From assembly GCF_003860215.1 (NCBI RefSeq), contig NZ_RQYH01000013.1:1-58301 (forward strand): DNA of 58,301 nucleotides, written 5' to 3'. The notes under the pieces are model-generated. The model was not told the DNA's origin. It did no database searches and saw only the letters and a program-made list of their open reading frames with translations. A program made the translations under genes and the position numbers. The stretch's first letter is position 1; the number at the start of each line of letters is the position of its first letter. Below are positions 18,085 to 27,373 of this stretch, one piece after another. The DNA comes from Desulfovibrio sp. OH1186_COT-070. Lineage in GTDB: Bacteria > Desulfobacterota > Desulfovibrionia > Desulfovibrionales > Desulfovibrionaceae.

Positions 18085-18226
18085 TTTTCAACCGGAAAGG
18101 CGGTCTTATTGTATAGGCCGTGCGGGACAATGCCCGTTACGCACCATATTTCAGAGCTTTTGCCCCTTGCGGCGGCTCTGCGTCCGCAAGGGACAAGAAA
18201 AAACATTTCTGGGAGGATCTGAGATC

Positions 18227-18514
18227 ATGAAACTGAAACCCCTCAATGACCGTGTGCTGGTCAAGCGTCTTGAATCCGAAGAAAAGACGGCCGGTGGCCT
18301 GTACATTCCGGATACGGCCAAGGAAAAGCCCTCCAAGGGACAGGTGGTTGCCGCCGGACCCGGAAAGCTGGGGGAAAAGGGTGAGCGCGTTGCCCTGGCT
18401 GTCAAGGCCGGTGATCAGGTGCTGTTCAACAAATACGCCGGAACGGAAATCAAGTTGGACGGCGTTGACCACTTGGTCATGCGTGAAGAAGATATTCTTG
18501 CCATTATTGACTAA
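18227..18514 (+). CDS. groS: Co-chaperonin GroES (Hsp10)
   Basis: The 95-residue lid of the GroEL chaperonin. It matches the family end to end: [14 protein letters not shown], the mobile-loop region '[21 protein letters not shown]', '[13 protein letters not shown]' and the C-terminal '[11 protein letters not shown]'. ATG 18227 follows GGGAGG. No CIRCE element (TTAGCACTC-N9-GAGTGCTAA) is visible in the 190 nt upstream. A weak TTTCAA-N17-TTGTAT pair lies at 18086-18114, so control may be by an alternative sigma factor or a plain promoter. It is followed by groL after 43 nt. Confidence 0.98.
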   Translation: MKLKPLNDRVLVKRLESEEKTAGGLYIPDTAKEKPSKGQVVAAGPGKLGEKGERVALAVKAGDQVLFNKYAGTEIKLDGVDHLVMREEDILAIID

Positions 18515-18539
18515 CTCTTTCCCCGTCGATCTATCCTAA

Positions 18540-20204
<1,665 letters not shown>

Positions 20205-20278
20205 CATGACCTTTCCCGCCAAGCCGCACAGCGGCTTGGTGGCGCAAACTCCGCAAAACGGGGTTTGTCATGAATCTG

Positions 20279-20308
20279 AAAATCCCCCCGGCTTGCCGGG
20301 GGGATTTT
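20279..20308 (+). terminator. Strong terminator of groESL
   Basis: AAAATCCCCCCGG and CCGGGGGGATTTT form a 13-bp perfect stem with a 4-nt loop (CTTG). The flanking A- and T-tracts make it work in either direction. It is 75 nt after the groL stop. Confidence 0.92.
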
Positions 20309-20406
20309 CTTGCCAGTATCTTTGCGGTAAAGATCGGTCAAAAAGCCGACCATATCAGCTTGGTCAAAACTTCCTGCCGTGCGCGGTATGCTGAATCTGA
20401 AGAAGT

Positions 20407-21096
20407 TTACCGGTATTCCCGGCCAGACCAGAGAACGCGGCCAATCACGCGGAACTGCTCCGCGCTGTCGCCGCGCAGATCCAGACTCAAGGGAGGATAG
20501 GCGGGATTGACGCTGTGCAGGATGATTTTTCCGGGCACCTTGTCAATGCGCTTTATATAGATGGCGTCCTCAAAGCCAACAGCGTACAGCCGCCCAGGGC
20601 TGATTTCTGTCTGGCCGCGATCCAGAAGGACGAGATCGTTGTCAAAAATTTCGGGAACCATACTGTCCCCCGAAACACGCATGAGCACCATGCGTCTTGG
20701 ATTGCCCTTGCGGTGCAGAAAGTCACTGCGAAAGGCATATCCTCCGTCCCCGGCGGCACTTGTCTCCAGGCTGCCCGTGCCTGCGGAAAGTCTGGCTTCG
20801 GCCAGGGGCACGGTAATGAGCTCGCAGTCACATTCCGCCTGCACGCTGGGCAGTTCGCCTTCGGCGGCTTCGGGCAGATGCATGGGGCCGCGCCCGAAAA
20901 AGAGCCAGTGTGCGTTGACCCCTGTCTGGGCAGCGCATGCCTGTATCCAGGAGGGCGGAACTTCCGCGCGCTTTCGCGCTCCGCTGACGGATTGCGGCGT
21001 AATGCCGAGTTTTCGGGCCAGTTCCGCATCTGTGGAGACATCCAGTGCCTGCATCAACCGTTGCAGCACATCCTGAAAACGGGAATTTTCGCGCAT
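20407..21096 (-). CDS. S24-family (CI/LexA-like) self-cleaving transcriptional repressor
   Basis: The 229-residue product has an N-terminal helix-turn-helix of the Bac_CI type (about 22-45: DAELARKLGITPQSVSGARKR) and a C-terminal S24 peptidase domain. The domain's catalytic pair is visible: Ser145 in VSGDSM and Lys182 in IYIKRID. The linker contains SAGTG. Phage CI and related regulators use this layout for stress-induced inactivation. No other phage gene is nearby, so it may be a domesticated regulator. ATG 21096 follows AGGAG; 26 further codons upstream are unsupported. It is divergent from the CbiK homologue, with dyads in the intergenic region that could be its operators. Confidence 0.88.
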   Translation of the reverse strand: MRENSRFQDVLQRLMQALDVSTDAELARKLGITPQSVSGARKRAEVPPSWIQACAAQTGVNAHWLFFGRGPMHLPEAAEGELPSVQAECDCELITVPLAEARLSAGTGSLETSAAGDGGYAFRSDFLHRKGNPRRMVLMRVSGDSMVPEIFDNDLVLLDRGQTEISPGRLYAVGFEDAIYIKRIDKVPGKIILHSVNPAYPPLSLDLRGDSAEQFRVIGRVLWSGREYR

Positions 21097-21151
21097 ATGT
21101 TTCTCCTGCACACAAAAAACTGTGTCGCGGTTGACAATGCGGGAAGATGTA

Positions 21152-21191
21152 TCATCCTGAGATGAATTTTGCAAGTTTCATATGGATGAAA
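21152..21191. promoter_or_regulatory. Two adjacent dyads in the repressor/chelatase divergent region
   Basis: TCATC-ctga-GATGA (21152-21165) and TTTCAT-atgg-ATGAAA (21176-21191) are perfect inverted repeats, each with a 4-nt spacer and related half-sites. On the minus strand the first dyad lies between TTGCAA and a weak TACATC box (17-nt spacing) that could be the repressor's own promoter. Binding by the adjacent CI-like repressor is inference. Confidence 0.45.
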
Positions 21192-21275
21192 ATTTTGTAT
21201 TTTCAGCTATTGATTGTCAATGAAACATGCCAACTGCCTTGCTTCTCCCGCGCAAGTGACGTACAAACACCCTTC

Positions 21276-22061
21276 ATGAAACGGGCGATTCTTTTGGTGG
21301 CTTTTGGTGTTGGCAGCGCCCAGGGGCAGAGTGCGCTCATGCATTTTGATTTTCTGGTACGCCAGCGTTATCCGGGCATTCCTGTGCGCTGGGCCTTCAG
21401 CTCCCACTTGCTGCGCGAGCGCATGACTCTGGCCCGCAAGAAGAGCGACTCCGTGTTCAAGGCTGTTCGCCGCCTGGCTCTTGAGCGTTTTGCCCAGGTG
21501 GCGGTGCAGCCCCTGCAAACCATTCCCGGTCAGGAACATGCGGCAGTGGCTGCGGAGGTGGAAAATGCCGCGGCACAGGACGGAATCGTTTGCCGGATCG
21601 GCGCCCCGCTGCTTGCAACAGATGATGATGTGCATGACGCCGCCCGCGCGCTTGTGCGGCACCTCCCGGCGGAGCGTACCGCCGGTGAGGCTGTTGTGTT
21701 CATGGGGCACGGAACGCGGCACGAAGCCGTGTCCCGCTATGCGGATCTGGCGCATGCCGTGCGCTCCCATGACAGCCATGTGCATGTGGGAGCCATGTGC
21801 GGCGCCATGACGCTTGACCACATTCTGCCGCTGCTCACGTCCGCACGCGTCTGGCTGCTGCCCCTGCTGTCTGTTGTGGGCCGTCATGCCTTGCAGGACA
21901 TGGCCGGGGGGGGAGCGTACTCCTGGCGCAGCCGGATTGAAGCCTGCGGGCGGCAGTGCCGTCCGGTGCTGAAGGGCTTGGCGGAGCATGCGGAGGTTGC
22001 AGAAATATGGTTGCGTCACCTTGACGCCTGCCTCGGCTCGCTTCCTGGCAGGAGCGGGTAA
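21276..22061 (+). CDS. CbiK-type sirohydrochlorin chelatase homologue with altered metal site
   Basis: The 261-residue product aligns with class II chelatase CbiK, which inserts cobalt or iron into sirohydrochlorin for B12 or siroheme. Matching parts are MKRAILLVAFG, 'AVQPLQTIPGQEH', VVFMGHGTRHEA (His145), 'LLPLLSVVGRHALQDMAG' (His204) and 'SWRSRIEACG'. By hand alignment to the Salmonella enzyme (VGAVES) the third metal-site residue, Glu175, is Cys175 here (VGAMCG). The enzyme may use another metal, may be inactive or may bind rather than insert metal. There is no export signal, so it should be cytoplasmic. It is divergent from the S24 repressor and 117 nt upstream of a lipoprotein gene. Confidence 0.78.
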   Translation: MKRAILLVAFGVGSAQGQSALMHFDFLVRQRYPGIPVRWAFSSHLLRERMTLARKKSDSVFKAVRRLALERFAQVAVQPLQTIPGQEHAAVAAEVENAAAQDGIVCRIGAPLLATDDDVHDAARALVRHLPAERTAGEAVVFMGHGTRHEAVSRYADLAHAVRSHDSHVHVGAMCGAMTLDHILPLLTSARVWLLPLLSVVGRHALQDMAGGGAYSWRSRIEACGRQCRPVLKGLAEHAEVAEIWLRHLDACLGSLPGRSG

Positions 22062-22178
22062 CGGTTTGCGCCCCTGCCCGCCTGCCGTGTTCTGCGACGG
22101 CATGCCCTGACGGCATACCGCCTGCTCCGGCGTGGATTGTATACGGATCAAAAAATATTACAGTATCTGGAGGTGGCT

Positions 22179-23027
22179 ATGCGCGGTTTTTTGCTCGTGA
22201 TACTTTGTCTCTTTTGTCTGCACGGATGCGGCGCGCGTGGAGGAAACGACGGGGGAGCCGCGCAGGATATGGCACAGGCGTCTTCTCCCGCCGCAGGGCT
22301 GGGCGACAGGGTAAACGCATATAATCCCTATATGCGGGATGCGCTGCCCAGTCTGCGTTCGGCTTCTTCCGAAGGGCAGGCCATGCTTGCCCATATAGGA
22401 GGGCGTGTCCCCACCATAGAACGGGAAGCGGCGCATCGCCCGCACTGGAAAAACGAGATTTATCCCGTGGTGTTTGGCGATATCCGTGCCCCGCACGAAG
22501 TTCTCGTACTGCTTGATTTTGCGTCCCCCCAGAGTGAAAAGATCTGGCAGTCCGTGGCAGAGGCGTCCCGCTCCCTTGATCCCCGGCAGTGCAAGATTGT
22601 TGTTCTGGCCAACAGCAAGGAATATTACGGAACAGACCTCATGGGGATGGCCATCTGGATTTCCTATTCCCGTCCGGGGCAGGCCATGCCGTATCTGACC
22701 TACGCCCTGTCCCGCTGGAATGCGGCCAAGGCCGCACAAAAAAAGAGCCGTGGTCAGGCCGTGCGCTTCAATAACGAGTATGATGCAACGGTCAATCCCA
22801 CAGATCTTCCCATTCATTACAGCTATATGGCGCAGCTGCGTCCCCCTGTGCGCGAGAGCGACGAATTTTCCATCGGCAAGTATTGCTATGATGCTGGCAA
22901 CGTGAACCTGTATCAGGCGGAGCAGATCAGCCGCTTCTACGGGGCGGGCAAGCTGCCCGCAGTGATTGCCGACGGCAAGGTGCTTTCTTCTGTCTCTGCT
23001 GCGGGCATCCTGAAAGCGGTGCGCTGA
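22179..23027 (+). CDS. Thioredoxin-fold lipoprotein lacking the CXXC pair
   Basis: The 282-residue product starts with a lipoprotein signal (MRGFLLVILCLFCLHGC, lipobox LHGC, lipidated Cys17). The mature part looks like a DsbA/DsbG-type thioredoxin fold. 'VLVLLDFASPQSEKIWQSV' sits where such proteins have 'DPQCPYC', and 'GKLPAVIADGKVL' resembles the cis-Pro loop. The active-site cysteines are absent, so oxidoreductase activity is unlikely; a binding or chaperone role is possible. Ribosome site GGAGG precedes ATG 22179. It follows the CbiK homologue on the same strand and is convergent with mqnA. The fold assignment is by eye. Confidence 0.6.
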   Translation: MRGFLLVILCLFCLHGCGARGGNDGGAAQDMAQASSPAAGLGDRVNAYNPYMRDALPSLRSASSEGQAMLAHIGGRVPTIEREAAHRPHWKNEIYPVVFGDIRAPHEVLVLLDFASPQSEKIWQSVAEASRSLDPRQCKIVVLANSKEYYGTDLMGMAIWISYSRPGQAMPYLTYALSRWNAAKAAQKKSRGQAVRFNNEYDATVNPTDLPIHYSYMAQLRPPVRESDEFSIGKYCYDAGNVNLYQAEQISRFYGAGKLPAVIADGKVLSSVSAAGILKAVR

Positions 23028-23130
23028 AAACAAGAAAACCGCCGGAGCTGTGGCTTGCTGCCGCGTCTCTGGCGGGAAACGCAGCAAAAAATTGTTGCTC
23101 TTTTGGCATCTGCGCAGCACACGCGGCGTA

Positions 23131-23970
23131 CTACATGCCAAAAAATTCCAGTTCCGGAACAGTGGGGATGAGCCCTGCGCCGCAAAGCTTTTCATAAAAA
23201 AGCAGAAGCCCCTTTTTTTCTTCCGCGCCAAGAGTATAGACAAGGCCTTCCGTATAATAGACCGTCAACTCCTTGCGGGACAGCGGGCAGCCGTGACCCG
23301 TGAGATCAAGCACAATATCCAGATGGCTGAGGCCCCAATCCCGTCCGCTGCGGAGGAGAGCGCCGGGATCCTGACCAAATGCGCCGGAATCCGCTGCGGC
23401 GCGGCTGACAACCCACAGGCCGAAAATAAAGGGAAGCCCCGTCCAGTTGCGCCAGGCTTCTGCCAGATCCAGCCTGTAGGGATAGTCGGGGTGGCTGCGC
23501 AGGCGCAGCGCCTCATCGCCGATGGCCAAAAAAGCGTCCGGCGGCGTGGCGCCGCGCAGGGAGGGGGTAACCTGGCCTGTGCTGTAGGTGACGTTGCAGT
23601 GGTAAAAGTCCCGCATCAGCAGGCGCAACAGAGCAACGGAGGTATGCGTTTCTCCACTGACCAGAATGTTTTTTCCGTCAAGCTGCATGAGGGGAACGCG
23701 CGAGAGCAGAAGAACGCTCATGACCGGCCCGCGTGACCCGATGGACAGATCGTCCACCAGATAATACCTCTCCGGGCGGGTGGCATATTCAAAACAGGAG
23801 CAGGAAGAAACGTGCAGTTCCCCGCGTGCCATCATTTCGTTGAGCAGGGCGGGAGGCCCTGAAACAAGCTCGAAGTCATGGGGCAGGATGCCCGCTTCCA
23901 GCGCGTGATAGATGGGCAGCACATTCAGATAGCCGATACGGCCCATGCGCAAGGGGAGAGGAGAGGCCAT
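23131..23970 (-). CDS. mqnA: Chorismate dehydratase MqnA (futalosine menaquinone pathway)
   Basis: Converts chorismate to 3-[(1-carboxyvinyl)oxy]benzoate, the entry to the futalosine route. The 279-residue product has the periplasmic-binding-protein-like fold of the MqnA/MqnD group: 'RIGYLNVLPIYHALE', 'SSCSCFEYATRPERYYLVDDLSIGS', 'VSGETHTSVALLRLL' and 'FLAIGDEALRL'. GGAG precedes the ATG at 23970. It lies 56 nt downstream of mqnC and is the last gene of the mqnE-mqnC-mqnA run. Confidence 0.93.
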   Translation of the reverse strand: MASPLPLRMGRIGYLNVLPIYHALEAGILPHDFELVSGPPALLNEMMARGELHVSSCSCFEYATRPERYYLVDDLSIGSRGPVMSVLLLSRVPLMQLDGKNILVSGETHTSVALLRLLMRDFYHCNVTYSTGQVTPSLRGATPPDAFLAIGDEALRLRSHPDYPYRLDLAEAWRNWTGLPFIFGLWVVSRAAADSGAFGQDPGALLRSGRDWGLSHLDIVLDLTGHGCPLSRKELTVYYTEGLVYTLGAEEKKGLLLFYEKLCGAGLIPTVPELEFFGM

Positions 23971-24026
23971 GTTTTCTCCAAATTCTCCGGCTCGGCGCGT
24001 TGCAAGCCCCGCGCAAACTTTGCCGG

Positions 24027-25172
24027 TCAGTCCGTCCCTGCCTGCTCTTCCGGTTGCGGTTTGACAGGCTGGTAGTCCATTGTTCTCTGCACGGGCGCAA
24101 AGCCTGCCGCCCGGATGACCTGATGGATTTCCCTGCGGCTCATGCGGAAAGAAACTCCCGCAGCGGCCACCACATTTTCTTCAATCATCAGGGAGCCGAA
24201 ATCGTTGGCTCCGTAAAAAAGCGCCAACTGCGCGACCTGCGGCCCCATGGTCACCCAGGATGCCTGGATATTGGGGATATTGTCCAGCACCAGGCGAGAA
24301 ACGGCCAAAAGGCGCAGATATGCGGGAGCGGGCAGGGGGTGAACGGGAATCTGCGTGTGGGCGGGTTGGAACGTCCAGGGGATAAAGGCTGTGAAGCCGT
24401 GGGTGCGGTCCTGCGTTTCGCGCACGGCAAAAAGGTGATCCAGGCGGTGCGCGGGCTCTTCTTCATGCCCGAACATCATGGTCGCTGTGGTGCGCAGTCC
24501 CAGCTTGTGGACTTCTTCCATCACCTGCAACCACTGCTCCGCGGTGCACTTGTTGGGCGAAACGCGGGCACGCACACCCGTATGCAGAATTTCCGCTCCG
24601 CCTCCGGGCAGGGAGTGCAGCCCGGCGTCTTTCAGGCGGCGCAAGACTTCCGGCACGGAAAGGCCGAATGTTTTTGACCAGAAAAAAATTTCCGGAGGAG
24701 AAAAGGCGTGGATATGGAGTGTGGGCCAGGAGGAGCGTATCCAGCGCAGCAAGTTTTCATACCAGTCCAGCGGCACATCGGGATGATGCCCCCCTTGCAG
24801 CAGTATCTGCGTGCCGCCAAGAGCCAGAGTTTCTTCGATTTTTTCTGCCAGTTCCTCCCGGCTGACAAGATATGCCTCGGGATGCCCCGGAGGGCGGAAA
24901 AAAGCGCAGAAGCGGCAGGCGCATACACAGACATTGGAATAATTGATATTGCGGTCGCCAACGTAGGAAACCGTCATCTCGGGGTGCAGGCGCATGCGCA
25001 CCGCATGGGCCAGTTCCGCAAGGGTATGCAGACTGGCCTTGCTGTACAGGGCTTCGGCAAAACGGCGGTCAAGGCGGCGGCCCTCCCTGACGGCATCCGC
25101 CGCCTGAAGCACGTCCGCATATTCGGCGCCGTGCTCGTCAAACGGACTGTGGGCGTGGAATGGGGTCGTCAC
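24027..25172 (-). CDS. mqnC: Cyclic dehypoxanthinyl futalosine synthase MqnC (radical SAM)
   Basis: Radical-SAM enzyme that cyclises dehypoxanthine futalosine. The 381-residue product has the cluster motif CX3CX2C in NVCVCACRFCAF, 'ILLQGGHHPDVPLDWYE', 'SLPGGGAEIL' and the C-terminal domain shared with MqnE (LDNIPNIQASWVTMGP; 'GANDFGSLMIEENVV'). The start is a GTG at 25172 that directly abuts the TAG stop of mqnE, so translation is coupled. It is a clear paralogue of the neighbouring mqnE. The two were told apart by 'LQGGHHP' here versus 'HIVGGCHP' in MqnE. Confidence 0.92.
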   Translation of the reverse strand: MTTPFHAHSPFDEHGAEYADVLQAADAVREGRRLDRRFAEALYSKASLHTLAELAHAVRMRLHPEMTVSYVGDRNINYSNVCVCACRFCAFFRPPGHPEAYLVSREELAEKIEETLALGGTQILLQGGHHPDVPLDWYENLLRWIRSSWPTLHIHAFSPPEIFFWSKTFGLSVPEVLRRLKDAGLHSLPGGGAEILHTGVRARVSPNKCTAEQWLQVMEEVHKLGLRTTATMMFGHEEEPAHRLDHLFAVRETQDRTHGFTAFIPWTFQPAHTQIPVHPLPAPAYLRLLAVSRLVLDNIPNIQASWVTMGPQVAQLALFYGANDFGSLMIEENVVAAAGVSFRMSRREIHQVIRAAGFAPVQRTMDYQPVKPQPEEQAGTD

Positions 25173-26315
25173 CTATTGGGCCTCCGTTCTTTCCTGCGCA
25201 TCCGGCAGGGGAACAAACGTCGCGTTGCGGCGAACCGGCACAAAGCCGGAACTGCGAATGAGATGCTCCAGTTCGGCAATGGTCATGCCCTGGGCAGACT
25301 GCGCACCGGCCATATGGCCGATGTGCTCTTCAACAATGGTTCCGTCCAGATCGTCTGCTCCGTACCAAAGAGCCACAGGGGCCAGTTTGGGGCCCAGCAT
25401 GATCCAGTACGCCTTGATGTGGGGGATATTGTCCAGCATCAGACGCGAAACAGCCACAGTCCGGAGCTGATCCAGGCCGCGCTGCGGGCCGATCTTGTCT
25501 TCCGGGAGCTTGAGGCGGCTGTTTTCCGTCAGAAAGGGAAGGGGGATAAAGCAGGTAAAACCTCCGCTCTTGTCCTGCTGCTCACGCAAGCGGCAGAGGT
25601 GGTCGATCCTGTGTTCCGTGCTTTCCAGATGGCCGAAAAGCATGCTGCAATTTGTCTTGATGCCCAGGCTGTGCGCTTCTCCGGCAATGCGCAGCCAGGA
25701 GGCCGCATCGGCCTTGTGGGGGCATATCTGCCGCCGCACCTCTTCGTCAAAAATTTCCGCGCCGCCTCCCGGCATCATCACCAAACCGGATTTTTGCAGA
25801 CGTTGGAGAACTTCCAGAGTGCTGATGCCCTCAAGGCGGGAAAAATGCTCGATCTCCACGGCGGTAAAGGCTTTGAGGGGCAAGTGGGGATTGAAGGCGC
25901 GCACTTTTTGAAGCATGGTTTCAAACCAGGCAAGAGGGCGCGCAGGGTGGCAGCCGCCCACGATGTGCAGTTCGTCAAGGTGCAGGGGCGTGGCGTCAGC
26001 CGCGCGCAAACGGTCCAGCACTTCTTCGAGGCTCAGGCTGAATGCGCCGGGTTCTGCCTCGCTGTCGCGCCGAAAAGCGCAAAAGGTACAGCCGTTGACG
26101 CACACATTGGTATAATTGATCTGCCGGTTGACAACATAAAACGTCTTGTGGCCGTGCCTGCGGCAGCGGGCGTGCAGGGCCAGCGCGCCAACGGCTGTAA
26201 TGTCCTTGCAGGCAAAAAGGGCCAGCCCGTCATCATGGCTCAGGCGCTCGCCAGCAAGCACCTTTTCGCGAATGGACGAAAGCCCCAGATTGGCATAGTA
26301 TTTCGCGTCCAGCAT
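25173..26315 (-). CDS. mqnE: Aminofutalosine synthase MqnE (radical SAM)
   Basis: Joins the MqnA product with SAM to give aminofutalosine. The 380-residue product carries CX3CX2C in NVCVNGCTFCAF, the MqnE signature 'ELHIVGGCHPARPLAWFE', 'MMPGGGAEIFDEEVR' and 'GFTCFIPLPFL'. ATG 26315 gives the family N-terminus (MLDAKYYANLGLSSIREKV). A 37-codon upstream extension crosses a hairpin and looks non-coding. The ribosome site is weak. It is divergent from mqnD; the 151-nt gap holds the hairpin TCGCGCC-gcaa-GGCGCGA (26372-26389). Confidence 0.93.
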   Translation of the reverse strand: MLDAKYYANLGLSSIREKVLAGERLSHDDGLALFACKDITAVGALALHARCRRHGHKTFYVVNRQINYTNVCVNGCTFCAFRRDSEAEPGAFSLSLEEVLDRLRAADATPLHLDELHIVGGCHPARPLAWFETMLQKVRAFNPHLPLKAFTAVEIEHFSRLEGISTLEVLQRLQKSGLVMMPGGGAEIFDEEVRRQICPHKADAASWLRIAGEAHSLGIKTNCSMLFGHLESTEHRIDHLCRLREQQDKSGGFTCFIPLPFLTENSRLKLPEDKIGPQRGLDQLRTVAVSRLMLDNIPHIKAYWIMLGPKLAPVALWYGADDLDGTIVEEHIGHMAGAQSAQGMTIAELEHLIRSSGFVPVRRNATFVPLPDAQERTEAQ

Positions 26316-26466
26316 GAAGAAACCCTGTACCGGGGCGGATGCCCTGTCTTGAATTGGGATTGTATGCGGGGTCGCGCCGCAAGGCGCGAGGGGCAGCACT
26401 GTTTTTGTGCCCTCGAAAAAACGCAAAATACTCCCGTCATCCGTCTGCTGTCAATGTGAGGAAAAT

Positions 26467-27315
26467 GTGCCGCAGTCCTTGCCCCTGTCTCTCGGTATTT
26501 CGCCCTGTCCCAACGATACCCATATTTTCCATGCCCTGCTGCACGGCAGGGTTCCGTCCCCTGTGTCTGTGCGTGTGCATATGGCCGATGTGGAAGAACT
26601 GAACCAAATGGCCCGGCGGCAGGTGCTGGATGCCACCAAAATTTCTCTGGGGGCTGTTGCGGATATCATGGATGCGTATGCCCTTCTGTCCTCCGGGGCA
26701 GCGCTTGGCTGGGGATGCGGCCCCCTGCTTGTCGCGCGAAAAAATGCGCAGCCGACCTCCTGGAAAACAGCGACGGTGGCTGTTCCCGGCCGCATGACAA
26801 CCGCCGGTTTGCTGTTGACTTTGCACGGCGAGTTTCAGGGACCTCGCACGGAAATGCTTTTCAGCAGCGTCATGCCCGCTGTGGCACGGGGCGAGGTTGA
26901 TCTGGGGCTGGTGATCCACGAGGGGCGCTTTACCTTTGAAAAACTGGGGCTGGTGAAAGTTCTGGATCTGGGGCAGTGGTGGGAGGCTGCCCATGCCTTG
27001 CCTCTGCCCCTGGGAGCCATTGCCGTTCGCCGTGACCTGCATGAGGCAACAGCCCTTGGCCTGCAAAAAGCCATTGCGGACAGTCTGGCCTATGCCAATG
27101 CGCACCCCCTTGAGTCGCGCGACTTTGTCCGCGCCCACGCGCAGGAAATGGATGACGCCATAACCAGCCAGCATATCAAAACTTTTGTTACAGAATACAG
27201 CATGGATCTTCAGGAGGCCGGGCGTTCTGCCATAGAAGTGCTGGTGTCGGAGGCCGCCCGTCTGGCGGGCAGAGATCTTCCGGAAAAAAGCCTGTTTTTG
27301 TCAGCGCGCGGATAA
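26467..27315 (+). CDS. mqnD: 1,4-dihydroxy-6-naphthoate synthase MqnD
   Basis: Converts the cyclic futalosine product to 1,4-dihydroxy-6-naphthoate. The 282-residue product shows the MqnD start 'LSLGISPCPNDTHIFHALL', 'DVEELNQMARR', 'ATKISLGAVADIMDAYALLSSG', 'GWGCGPLLVA' and 'DLGLVIHEGRFTF'. I chose the GTG at 26467 because GAGGA lies 5-6 nt upstream and the family N-terminus follows within nine residues; an upstream GTG would add 20 unsupported residues. It is divergent from mqnE-mqnC-mqnA, so four menaquinone genes share one intergenic control region. Confidence 0.93.
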   Translation: MPQSLPLSLGISPCPNDTHIFHALLHGRVPSPVSVRVHMADVEELNQMARRQVLDATKISLGAVADIMDAYALLSSGAALGWGCGPLLVARKNAQPTSWKTATVAVPGRMTTAGLLLTLHGEFQGPRTEMLFSSVMPAVARGEVDLGLVIHEGRFTFEKLGLVKVLDLGQWWEAAHALPLPLGAIAVRRDLHEATALGLQKAIADSLAYANAHPLESRDFVRAHAQEMDDAITSQHIKTFVTEYSMDLQEAGRSAIEVLVSEAARLAGRDLPEKSLFLSARG

Positions 27316-27373
27316 GCGGACTTTTGCTTTCTCAGGCGTTTGGTCTGGCCGTTTTCATGAGGATTTTTTTGGT

